28,792 nt of DNA from Hypsibius dujardini (Eukaryota > Tardigrada > Eutardigrada > Parachela > Hypsibiidae): contig LRSR01004561.1 in the NCBI GenBank assembly GCA_001579985.1, forward strand, positions 1 through 28,792, in the 5' to 3' direction. Shown here piece after piece: positions 20,201-28,014 of the stretch. A program made the position numbers and the translations under genes. The notes below the pieces were generated by a model, which saw only the letters and a program-made list of their open reading frames with translations, was not told where the DNA came from and did no database searches. Each line of letters opens with the position of its first letter. Positions within the stretch are counted from its first letter, which is position 1.

Positions 20201-23200
20201 GCATTCACCAATCAGAAAACAGAATATATTAAATTTTGTTCATCCCACAACCAAAAACAATTAATTAGATGAAGACTCTAACCTTCGTCGACCACACCCA
20301 AGATGTTGACAATGTTGACGTGATGACCACATTTGAGCATCGTTCTGACTTCCTCAGCAAAAAGAGTCTGTTGAGAACGATCTGATATTCCAGTCAGAGT
20401 CTTGGCGGCTACAACCGTCGGTCCAATTGCTACCGTAGGCAAGTCACGAGCCACTGCCTTGAAAACGACCCCAAACTTGCCACGACCCAGAACCGTGCTG
20501 CCTGTAAAGTAGAATAGTTAATTATAAGAGGACAAGAATAACGCATGCAGCAGACGTCATTGTCACTTGCTGATATCAATTGTCTTGGAGTCGACCGTCA
20601 ACAATTTGGTGTAGTGTGAGCAGAAGGCGTCAAGCTTTTCATTTCCGCTGCTTGAATCCAGCTGGTAACGTTGCTCCTGTTGGGGGTTGTTTCTCTTTAT
20701 CTTTTGCATTTGCATGACTGGACCCCCTCGCACGGTCGCGGTTTGTCGTCGACATCCAAAATATACCAAGAGACTGCAGAAAATAATGGCGGCGAGAGCG
20801 GCCATGCTACCCGCAGTTATCCCCACCGTTCTTATCCCACCAGTTGTACCGTCCTTAGGCAACGTTGTGGTGTTAGGATGTCCGGTGGTCGTCATCACTG
20901 TCGTCGATTCTACAAAATGAAACTTTTTTCCCGACGAAGTATAGCCGTCTTCTCTAGTTACAAGTATAAGCTGCTCTGCTTTTCCAGTTCAAAAGATTCC
21001 ATGAAAGTGTGTTCTGTAACTGCCCAGTAAATTCGTGGAATACTAGCCAGTTCTGGGACAAAACTTTCCAACTTCAGTCGCGCCGCCTATGGTATACTTA
21101 CATACTTAATAAACTTTAGATACTTATTATTTACTGTATACTCATACACTTTTCTAGTTCATCTTGTAGCGTCCTTTGCGTACCTATCAGAGATACTTAT
21201 ACTTTGAATATATACTTATACCTGTACTTATACCTGTATACCTGCTCTTATGTATGCCTGGCGGTCCTTTTATATACCTATACTTATATACAGTACTTAT
21301 GCTTATATACCTATATCAACATACTTATATATATTAACTTATACTTACATAAAATATATATATTCAAGCTTTGCTGCCCCGTGAATTGTTGAATTGTACT
21401 TAATAACTCAACTTTTATAATTTTATGTAATATATACATTTGTATTATTGAGCACCGTCCTTAAGCAACGTCGTAGTATTAAGCTGTCCGGAGATCGTAG
21501 ATGCAAATCTACAAAATGAGACTTTTTTTTCCGACGAAGTTATTGCGGGGTAGCTATAGACTCTCGTTCTGATTCTCGTTCAGTGGTCTATTTTCTGGGG
21601 GGCACTTTATTAACGTTGGATAGCCGCTCCGCCCGTCGCGAAATTTTAAACTGGCAGTGTTGTCAGGTTTCTTGTCGAAAATCATTGTATGTTTAGAGTG
21701 AATTTTTATCTGGATTCAAAATAATTATTCGAGGCAGGGGAATACTGTTGATTTCGAGATATTCAGAAGCTAATTTGAAGTTTATTCTCTCGTACGTCAA
21801 TCAATGGAGCGTTGGTGTCTCTTTTAAATTAACTAAGTGTTCTTTATCCAACCTTCAATTTCGCGCACTCGATTCTCCTCCGGTTCAATGAAGTCACGAA
21901 CGAATGACGCCACTCGGGAATATATCACTGTGCCCCAACCGTCATAGTGCTTGCACCTACATAATATAGCCACAAAGACATTATTGTTACGCTTTTAGGA
22001 TATTCAAAAGAAGCGCGATACCTTTTCAGTAACCTCATTAACTTACCGGAGGCCAGCTAGAAAGTAAACCCCGACGACTACGGACTTCGCGATGCCTCTG
22101 CCGTTGTCTTGGTAAACCATCAAGGGGCTTCCCAAATCAGGCTATGCATTGCAAAAAGAAATAAGCTGCCGGTGTCTTTCAGTTGCGTATGGAACCGATG
22201 TTAGTTGAACCGATATTCATGGAAGCTATTCAGGTTGGCGTAGACTATTAAAGTGAAAATGAAATACTGCCATTTCAGAATCTTATTTTAACTTTGATTT
22301 CCTACCTTAACCAATGATAATTTATAGCGATACCTTTCAGCAACGCTTTGTGTTCAAATGTCTTAACAAACCGACATTCATATTGAATAGACGTTTTCGG
22401 CCAAAATATTGATTCTCACAGCCATTCAATTTTAGTGAATGAATCAGGTATTTTGTCTCTATTTTTGTTACTGCATAAATGTGTATCGATATGCTATGTT
22501 AGTACGTGTAATCCGTTGTGATTGGTTGTGGTGATTCTTTAGTCAGTGTTTTACGGTGATTCATGTACTCGTACTCTACTCGTATTGTGTATATACACGT
22601 TCTCTTTATACTGAGATATGCTGGAGTTGTTCGGAAGCTCGAGAATCAGTGGTATGATTTCGGCGTTACAATAATAGATTCTTCCGCTTGTGTTCGATTG
22701 GTACTCATAAGTATAGGCTAACATGTCTGTGCCTATGGAAGTGTCCCCTGCCGTGCAGGAAGAGTCCATCGACGTTGAGGCGAATGACTACGAACAGCTG
22801 AAAGAAACGGTGGTTTATCTTGGGGAAAGTATCCTGAGTTGTAAAGCGCAACTTCGTTCCCTCCTGCAATCTAATGTTGAACCGACCGCGCAACCTGTCC
22901 CAACAGCTGACGCTACAATGGACGCTCCGCCAATGCCCACTCCTCCACCTGGTCCCGCCGGCGTGGGTGATTGGCAGTCCCTTGTTCGACAGGAAGTGCA
23001 GCGTGCACTAGAACTAAACGTTCAAAGTCCGGCTGTATTTACCACTCAGACCTTTGTTCGAGGCGGTGGTCGTGGGCGTATTGGTCGCGGTGGTGGATTC
23101 CGCGGCCATCGATCCAATGGCCGGGGTGGCCGGGGAGGTCGTGGTGGCGGTTGCGGTGGTCAAAGCTACGGGAGTAACCCAAGTGGCTACAACGGCAATT

Positions 23201-25761
23201 ACGGCTCGAGTGGCTACAACGGGAATTATGGCGCGGGCGGCTACAACGGAAACTCCGGCGATGGTTCCGGGCCGTCCGGCGGATTTGGATATGAGCAGCG
23301 TACGGAGACCGGGGGCTCCTCCTGCAGTTTTTGTGGAATAGCCGGACACTCGGAGTTTCGGTGCTTCGACCGAAAGCGCGCAATGCGAGATGCTAAGGAA
23401 CGTGTTGCTAAGCGTGCTGGTGCGGGTGCCAGTGGTCAAGGTACGAACAGTGATCCGGGAAACGAAAGAGAATACCTCTAAATGAGGGAGGAGATACTCC
23501 ACATTTTTCCCTCAATCCATTTTATGTTTTTCCTTTATTGAAAGATGAAATCAGTCAAAGAAAGGTCGATTCTAATGCACAGTACGGACCCATAACTTGT
23601 GAAGTGAAAATTGCTAATGCTCTTGTCAAAGCTGTCATTGATTCTGGTGCCGCAATTTGTTTAATTCATTCAAATTTGGTGGAACAATTGAAAATTAGTG
23701 TCTTGCCCTATTCAGGAGTTCCGATTAAGGGGGTAGGGGTTAGGTTGGTCCAACCATGCGGTATTGTTGTCTGTGATGTCACGGTAGCAGATTGCACGCG
23801 TCGTGTTGAATTGTTAGTCGTGGATGGTTTCGGTCGATCTCTTCTCATTGGAAATAGTTTTCTCATGAGGTCCGACTTGGTGATCGATTTTGCAACAAAA
23901 AGTGTACATCGTGTGAGTGACACAAAATGTGTTCCTTTAAAGCCCTGGCATGCTTAGATATGCTGGAGTTGTTCGGAAGCTCGAGAATCAGTGGTATGAT
24001 TTCGGCGTTACAATATTAGGTTCTTCCGCTTGTGTTCGATTGGTACTCATAAGTATAGGCTAACACATCAGATACATCCAAAACTCACCGTTGATTCCTC
24101 CCGTGAACAAAATCCCGTATTATCTCCACGCGTGCAGATCACCTTTGAATTGACCTGATATTTACTACCCACGTCATGCTGGCACTCAGCAATTGACTGG
24201 TAGGTCATCGGTGTGGAATTGGGAAGCTCTGGGGGTATTCCCTCTTCCTCGGCGTTCCCGCCAAATTTCCACTCCAGTAAGTACAGCGATGCAGTGGCCT
24301 CAATCGGCACGTTCGGACGTGGCGGCCTGCTGGCAATCTCCACGGTCCGTTTAACACTCTCCGGAAAGGCGTTAACCGACTGGTCCATTTCTAGGATGGC
24401 AAGGTCGCCCGTACGATTAGCTATGTTGCGCGGCACGAAGGACGGGTGCAGCTTGATGCCCTTGACCGTGGTGCTCTTGTCTCCATGGAAGTCTCTGAGT
24501 ACGTCTACACCGATGGCAACTCTCAGCTCGTCCTGCGGTATTCGATCCCAAACCTGGTCGAAGAAGCAGCTGGCCGCGGTTAGCACGAGCTCTTTCGTGA
24601 TGAGAGTACCACTGCAGATGTGTTCGTCGTTATGCTGGATGCTGACCACGCTGGTGCGCCGGACGAGGGTCGTCTCCGGGTTACCTCCTAGTTTAGGGAC
24701 AGTATTCAGGTTTTAGGAATTTTAATTATTTCTGACTCAAAACATTATTCTGATTCGACTAGCATTAGCTGAATTCGGATCGGAGGTCAGGGGGCGGAGC
24801 TACAGCGTTTCGAATGGTCGTTTAGTCAAAGTACCAGATTACAATAATTTTGAAATTTTTTGATCCAAATAGTATTTTACGGAAGCGCTAATACCGTTAC
24901 GGTGTCAATCCATGAAGCATCGGTTAGCCGAAACGATTGTGAGCTTGAGCACTGACCTGAGTGCAAGCGAGCGAAACGAGCCGCCGCGAAGGGGATGAGT
25001 TTCAATGGCAACATTTGAAGATGGATTTTCTTAAGGGTTTTGATGGGTTTCGAATGACGCCACTGGCGATGGGTTTTAAATGGCATATCTGATTCAGGTT
25101 CTCGTGAGTGATGGGGCGCCCAGGGTGGGTGAGCGAGCGAGCCCTCGGACGGTGACCCATTATTCATGGGTTTATAGCCACAAGAGAACGGTTGCGCTGA
25201 TACTGCTGCACATTGAATCAATCAAGCAATCAATCGGTAGACCTATCGACCGGATCAAACGACCAATCAAAACGCTATAGTTCCGCCCTCTGGTTTCTCA
25301 TTAGCTACATTTAGCTACTTCAAAGTTTTTTTGTTTTTTGTCCAATTTTGTTATAAAATGTTGTATTAGTACTTGAATACACAACCAGCACAGCGCACGC
25401 GCACAGCACACGAGCACAGCACATGGTTTGGTACGTGCCGTAACTTGCCGTCAATCAAGCGCTCATTCGATCATTCAATCAAGCGCTCATGGTCATTGCA
25501 ATGTACGTGCGCAAATTGAGATTGCAAAGAGCCCCCCGTTGAACGGGGGGCTCTTTGCCGCGAGTCAAATTTTGAAAAATTATGTTAGGGGAGTAGGGGA
25601 GATGCTATTCAAGAAAAAATTTAATCACGATCGGAGATTTGCACTGGTAAATGTTCTCTTGTCAGTAAAATTGGCCATAAAGTCACACATTTTCGTCACT
25701 TACCTGGAGCAATCACGCCAAAGGCGAGTATGCACAATAGTGCTCGACCATTTCCGAACAT
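17236..25761 (-). CDS. Receptor tyrosine kinase with trypsin-like pseudoprotease ectodomain, copy 2
   Basis: Tandem paralogue of the gene at 4826-13166 with the same nine-exon structure: 25761-25704, 24687-24089, 22141-22047, 21956-21853, 20909-20567, 20497-20283, 18406-18018, 17833-17610 and 17449-17236. The phases close to 746 residues. It has the same signal peptide, then an S1 pseudoprotease with LTAASC for the His motif and PDLGSP for the Ser motif, the TM helix with identical core [18 protein letters not shown], and a complete kinase ([20 protein letters not shown]). Exon 7 differs from copy 1 at two residues, both Ala to Glu. The ectodomain exon differs at about 55 of 198. The C-terminal tail ends KDVDIAK instead of the longer copy 1 ending; [12 protein letters not shown] is kept. 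Intron 2 carries an antisense retroelement inserted only ~18 bp from the exon 2 donor. A receptor with altered ligand recognition is inferred. Confidence 0.87.
18407..20282. other. Intron 6 of receptor copy 2
   Basis: 1876 bp. From about 19746 on it matches copy 1 intron 6. From 18425 to 19745 it is unrelated to copy 1, so one copy gained or lost a block. Open frames at 18469-18651 and 19412-19612 (minus) and 18961-19152 (plus) are short and unrecognised; the block may be a decayed mobile element. Confidence 0.5.
21060..21440. repeat. TATACTTA-type repeat arm in intron 4 of copy 2
   Basis: Single arm matching 8390-8880 of copy 1 without the MITE and without the inverted partner. It contains CTTATACCTG units and AAGCTTTGCTGCCCCGTGAA. 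Confidence 0.85.
21449..21540 (-). pseudogene. Duplicated fragment of exon 5 inside intron 4 of copy 2
   Basis: The 92 bp repeat the start of exon 5 and its acceptor (compare 20850-20940): CACCGTCCTTAAGCAACGT, then a diverged stretch, TCTACAAAATGAGAC, a T-run and CCGACGAAGT. The frame is lost. It shows that the exon 5/intron 4 junction has been copied more than once. Confidence 0.75.
22497..22723 (+). repeat. 5' LTR
   Basis: 227 bp, TGTTAG...CTAACA. It contains a GATTGGTT (inverted CCAAT) motif and a GTATATACAC TATA-like element. Its last 110 bp match the 3' repeat with two mismatches. Confidence 0.75.
22723..23481 (+). CDS. gag: Retroelement Gag-like protein with RG-rich region and CCHC zinc knuckle
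   Basis: 252 residues. The start ATG overlaps the last base of the LTR. The N-terminal ~100 residues are acidic with a short coiled segment ([11 protein letters not shown]). About 107-145 are Arg/Gly-rich ([16 protein letters not shown]). About 145-190 hold YNGNYG/GYNGN repeats rich in Gly, Ser, Tyr and Asn. At about 204-217 there is a CX2CX4HX4C zinc knuckle ([14 protein letters not shown]). Gag packages element RNA into particles, and the RG region and knuckle fit RNA binding. It lacks the long capsid region of full-size Gag, so particle formation is doubtful. The frame ends at TAA 23479-23481, after the slippery site. Confidence 0.8.
   Translation: MSVPMEVSPAVQEESIDVEANDYEQLKETVVYLGESILSCKAQLRSLLQSNVEPTAQPVPTADATMDAPPMPTPPPGPAGVGDWQSLVRQEVQRALELNVQSPAVFTTQTFVRGGGRGRIGRGGGFRGHRSNGRGGRGGRGGGCGGQSYGSNPSGYNGNYGSSGYNGNYGAGGYNGNSGDGSGPSGGFGYEQRTETGGSSCSFCGIAGHSEFRCFDRKRAMRDAKERVAKRAGAGASGQGTNSDPGNEREYL
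23457..23463 (+). promoter_or_regulatory. -1 ribosomal frameshift site GGGAAAC between gag and protease
   Basis: The heptamer lies in the zero frame as G GGA AAC, the canonical X XXY YYZ arrangement known from betaretroviral gag-pro junctions. Slipping back one base enters the protease frame, which is open from here to its stop. The gag stop is 16 bases downstream. No obvious stable stem or pseudoknot was found just after it, so the efficiency is unknown. Confidence 0.72.
23464..23957 (+). CDS. Retroelement aspartic protease (retropepsin)
   Basis: A frame lying -1 to gag, open from the frameshift site to TAG at 23955-23957. It has no convincing ATG at its start, which fits translation by frameshifting. 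The retropepsin active site is [15 protein letters not shown], with hydrophobic residues and DSGA as expected. [11 protein letters not shown] fits the second conserved (flap and Gly-rich) part. The protease would cut the Gag polyprotein. The product stops right at the 3' LTR fragment, with no reverse transcriptase following, which is unlike an autonomous element. I see no stop or frameshift inside the protease. Confidence 0.78.
23956..24065 (+). repeat. 3' LTR fragment
   Basis: 110 bp matching 22614-22723 with two mismatches (about 98%), ending CTAACA. The first 117 bp of the LTR are missing. The high identity points to a recent insertion. Confidence 0.8.
24688..25703. other. Intron 1 of receptor copy 2
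   Basis: 1016 bp. From 24688 to about 25290 it is roughly 97% identical to copy 1 intron 1. The rest is unique: CACAGC/GCGCAC-rich sequence near 25385-25425 and a perfect hairpin at 25524-25558. No gene is supported. Confidence 0.6.
25524..25558. repeat. Perfect 17-bp-arm palindrome
   Basis: GCAAAGAGCCCCCCGTT and its exact reverse complement are separated by a single G. It lies in intron 1 of copy 2 and is absent from copy 1. It could be two head-to-head element termini or the footprint of an excised element. Confidence 0.85.
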
Positions 25762-26078
25762 AATTTCATCTGTTGCTATAAGGTCTTTATCAAACCAGTC
25801 ATCCCCCCGATTTGCGCTATGAATTACTGTACACTGATGAAAGTAGAACAAGATGACTGATTGTGGGCGCAGCGATTGCACGTGAAAGTCGGAGGACTGA
25901 GCAGGCGCTCCTTTAATGTCTGCTACACTTTGACCACGAAAGCTCCTACGTCCGGTTGGGCGCGCGACTGACGAATGTTCATGTGTTTTTGTGATTGTAT
26001 CATATTATTCATTTGATGGTATCGCGACGAACTCCCGCGCAACTGCAGCGATCAAGCTGTCGAAACATTCCCAGAGAA
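25762..26078 (-). promoter_or_regulatory. Duplicated 5' flank of receptor copy 2
   Basis: Matches 13167-13487 upstream of copy 1 and marks the left edge of the duplicated block in transcription order. The copies separate at CATTCCCAGAGA. Promoter function is inferred from conservation and position. Confidence 0.5.
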
Positions 26079-26415
26079 TGGAAATAAAATGGCGTCGATC
26101 GTTGAAAGTAAAAGGCCGACAAAGAGCTAATTCTTGTCCAGAAATTTCAGCTGTTGAAGGACCTCAATCCTTCAAGGTTTACATTAGACGAGTTTTACTG
26201 TACGTGTTTGTTACCAATCAGTACCCTAACTTAAACCATTATTTAATGGGTACCACTATTGCCTCAGCCTTATCCCACCCTTTTATTATAGTCTCACCCT
26301 TTTCCCACCCTTTCATCATAGACTCATCCTTTTCGTTTTTTAATTTGAATAAAGTTGAATAATGGAACGGTTGGCTGTTCTTGATTTATTACAGATAAAA
26401 TTAAACATTACGAGA
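26079..26415. other. Spacer with no recognised gene
   Basis: A plus-strand open frame (25991-26362) crosses the duplication edge and resembles nothing. A short direct repeat (TTTTCCCACCCTTTCATCAT and a variant) lies near 26275-26330. Confidence 0.5.
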
Positions 26416-26643
26416 CTAAAGGATTGTTTTAGCGGTTCGCATCGCTTTGTAGCTGGCGTGGTGGACGCAGTGATACACGATCTTCTTGTACTGCAGAGTC
26501 CCGAGTAGCTTGTGGTTTTTACTGATTCGTTGTGAGTCGTCCACTACAAAAGTCTGGAATGACTTCTTCTGAAATGGCAGAAAGTCAGTTTCCCAATCAG
26601 CATATGAAGCATACCGATTCTTCAGATCTTTCGCTCCCGATAT
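26416..26643 (-). CDS. 75-codon exon-like fragment, possibly from a MULE/ZSWIM-type transposase
   Basis: Read on the minus strand after a CTAAG acceptor-like site, the frame is open for 75 codons to TAG at 26418-26416. It contains FLPFQKKSFQTFVVDDSQRI and LGTLQYKKIVYHCVHHASYK. The spacing of Phe, the basic centre and the YKKIVYHCVHH motif recall the N-terminal zinc-binding region of FAR1/ZSWIM/MULE transposase-like proteins. Upstream exons were not found; the sequence there is a TATACTT repeat. The assignment is from memory of the family pattern and is weak. It could be a last exon or a relic. Confidence 0.35.
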   Translation of the reverse strand: MSGAKDLKNRYASYADWETDFLPFQKKSFQTFVVDDSQRISKNHKLLGTLQYKKIVYHCVHHASYKAMRTAKTIL

Positions 26644-26788
26644 CTTAGGTTAATAAAGCTGCTCCGCTTCTTGGGAGCCTGTCTGTTCTGAGTCGGAAAT
26701 AGCTTAATTGTCATCTGGGCGGTCCCCGTCATTTGCGACCGAGTTGCCTTTATATGCTGAATAAAATATAGGTGTAACAGTAGTAGGT

Positions 26789-26890
26789 GTGTCTGTACCC
26801 ATCCTGCCTGACTTATACTTATACTTATAGCAGTGTCTGCACCCACCCTACCTGAATTATACTTATACTTATATTTATACTTATATTTAT
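26789..26890. repeat. Two-unit ~44-bp direct repeat with TATACTTA tails
   Basis: GTGTCTGTACCCATCCTGCC and GTGTCTGCACCCACCCTACC are each followed by TGAATTATACTTATACTTAT-type tails. The TATACTT core resembles the intron 4 arms. The Tyr/Leu and Lys/Tyr frames it creates are not genes. Confidence 0.85.
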
Positions 26891-26898
26891 ACTCCAAC

Positions 26899-27573
26899 GT
26901 TTCTCCTACCTTTGACAACGGATGGGGAAATGCTTACAACATTAAGTCTATTGCACTCGCTGCGCAGCGAAAAATCTTTGTGTACGGACCTATCAACCGA
27001 GCGGATCCTCGGTTTCATGACAACCTTAACCTCTTTCAGGTGTGTCATGTTTTCTTCTTCCACTTGTCCGGCCGTTCTTAGTTATATAACTTTCAGACGT
27101 TGGCCCGAGCTGCTCATGAGAGCGAGTGTCCGCATTAGGCGTTTTTTCCGGCGGAGAAGTACCAGACCTCTGGAAGGAAGTCTCTTTGCATCATGCTGCT
27201 GGGCAAACGGCAATTTGCGCATTACGTCGGCATTCTTTCGCGACACCGTTCTCTGCGAGAATTGCCGGAATTTGCTGTCATCAGACGTTACGACGTCAGT
27301 GTGGGCAATCGGGTAGACTGGGGTTATGTGAGTTCCGATGATGACGACAACGGCCTTACAAGAGCATCACAGAAACGGACGGGCTCCTTTCTCTCTACAC
27401 CAGTCGAGGATCCTCCAAAGCGGTCAGCAACTCTCAAACGAACGCCCGTTCGGGATTCTGGTGAGCGGAAACGTTCTATGTCCTTGAGTACTCTCACTAA
27501 GGCATCTCCGAACCCAAAGAAGCAAAGCACTCTGCTTTCTTCTGTGAAAGGTACTGAAGCTACAGCGACATAA
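26899..27573 (+). CDS. OTU-like cysteine protease fragment with basic tail, 5' truncated
   Basis: A two-exon model is 26899-27039, a 99-bp intron, then 27139-27573 (TAA). The phase is kept and an in-frame TAG at 27136 is removed. The first part has DNGWGNAYNIKSIALAAQRK followed by IFVYG; the second has LCIMLLGKRQFAHYVGIL. The WG...LA...R-I-vY block and the final hydrophobic-x-HY resemble the second half of OTU domains, where the His is catalytic. The expected DGNC catalytic Cys half is not found upstream, where the sequence turns into a TATACTT repeat, so the enzyme would be incomplete. The rest is acidic (SSDDDDNG) and then Ser/Lys/Arg-rich. OTU domains occur in some invertebrate retroelements. 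This may be a relic of one or an exon of an unrecognised gene. Confidence 0.38.
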
Positions 27574-27603
27574 CGACAATTCAGTTCCAGTTACAGTACA
27601 GCC

Positions 27604-28014
27604 ATGCCAACTTCTGTCTCAGAGGCTGATAGAAATTCGCTCTTTGATTTCTCAAACGAGGAAGAATCGCGTGTACTTGCTGATTATCCTTGCGAACAGC
27701 TGGAATTTTCCACGATGGATTTGGTCAGCCAAGACGCCCCGAAGGATGGGAGTGACATCGAGCTTGGCGATTCCGCTGGCAGACGGGATCGGATCATCTT
27801 GAATTACGACAACTGGGACGAGCAGTATGAGGAGAAGGGACCCTTCCAACCGTCAAGGAATCTGACAGAACAATCCGTTCTCGTCATTGAGCCGTATACC
27901 GACCTGCCATCGGCCTGCTACGGCTTGGAGGAACCTGCTTTATCACCGAATTTTAACCTATCAAATATCACTGCTGAGATGAAAATAGCGCCCCCTCAAT
28001 GTGATGTCAACTGA
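27604..28014 (+). CDS. Unrecognised 136-residue acidic protein
   Basis: ATG to TGA, in the same frame as the preceding OTU-like frame, with a single TAA and 30 bases between them, so the two may once have been one frame. The protein is acidic: EEESRVLADYPCEQLEF, KDGSDIELGDSAG and YDNWDEQYEEKG are typical stretches. I see no transmembrane segment, zinc site or known motif. I do not recognise the family. Function is unknown; a retroelement-derived C-terminal extension is one possibility. Confidence 0.4.
   Translation: MPTSVSEADRNSLFDFSNEEESRVLADYPCEQLEFSTMDLVSQDAPKDGSDIELGDSAGRRDRIILNYDNWDEQYEEKGPFQPSRNLTEQSVLVIEPYTDLPSACYGLEEPALSPNFNLSNITAEMKIAPPQCDVN

Larger units (their letters stand above)
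22497..24065 (+). mobile_element. Small LTR retroelement (gag-protease only) in intron 2 of receptor copy 2, antisense
   Basis: Bounded by TGTTAG at 22497 and CTAACA at 24065, the usual TG...CA ends. The orthologous intron of copy 1 is 366 bp; removing this ~1.57-kb element leaves 378 bp in copy 2, so it inserted after the duplication. It encodes a CCHC Gag and a retropepsin but no reverse transcriptase, RNase H or integrase. The right LTR keeps only its last 110 bp, so a deletion probably removed pol and the upstream half of the 3' LTR. No clear primer binding site follows the left LTR, and target duplications cannot be read cleanly. It could not move without help from a relative. Confidence 0.85.

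Noticed and set aside
22551-22769. Minus-strand frames over the retroelement LTR and Gag
   Set aside because: Shadows of the LTR and the Gag frame; the plus strand carries the zinc knuckle and protease motifs.
22497-24065. An intact autonomous retrotransposon or retrovirus
   Set aside because: No reverse transcriptase, RNase H, integrase or envelope frame is present, and the 3' LTR is incomplete.
25524-25558. Rho-independent terminator
   Set aside because: The shape fits, but the context is an intron of an animal gene, so a bacterial terminator makes no sense.
26622-26918. A 98-codon minus-strand frame with a Lys-Tyr repeat, and plus-strand Tyr-Leu frames
   Set aside because: The repeats are translations of TATACTTA satellites.
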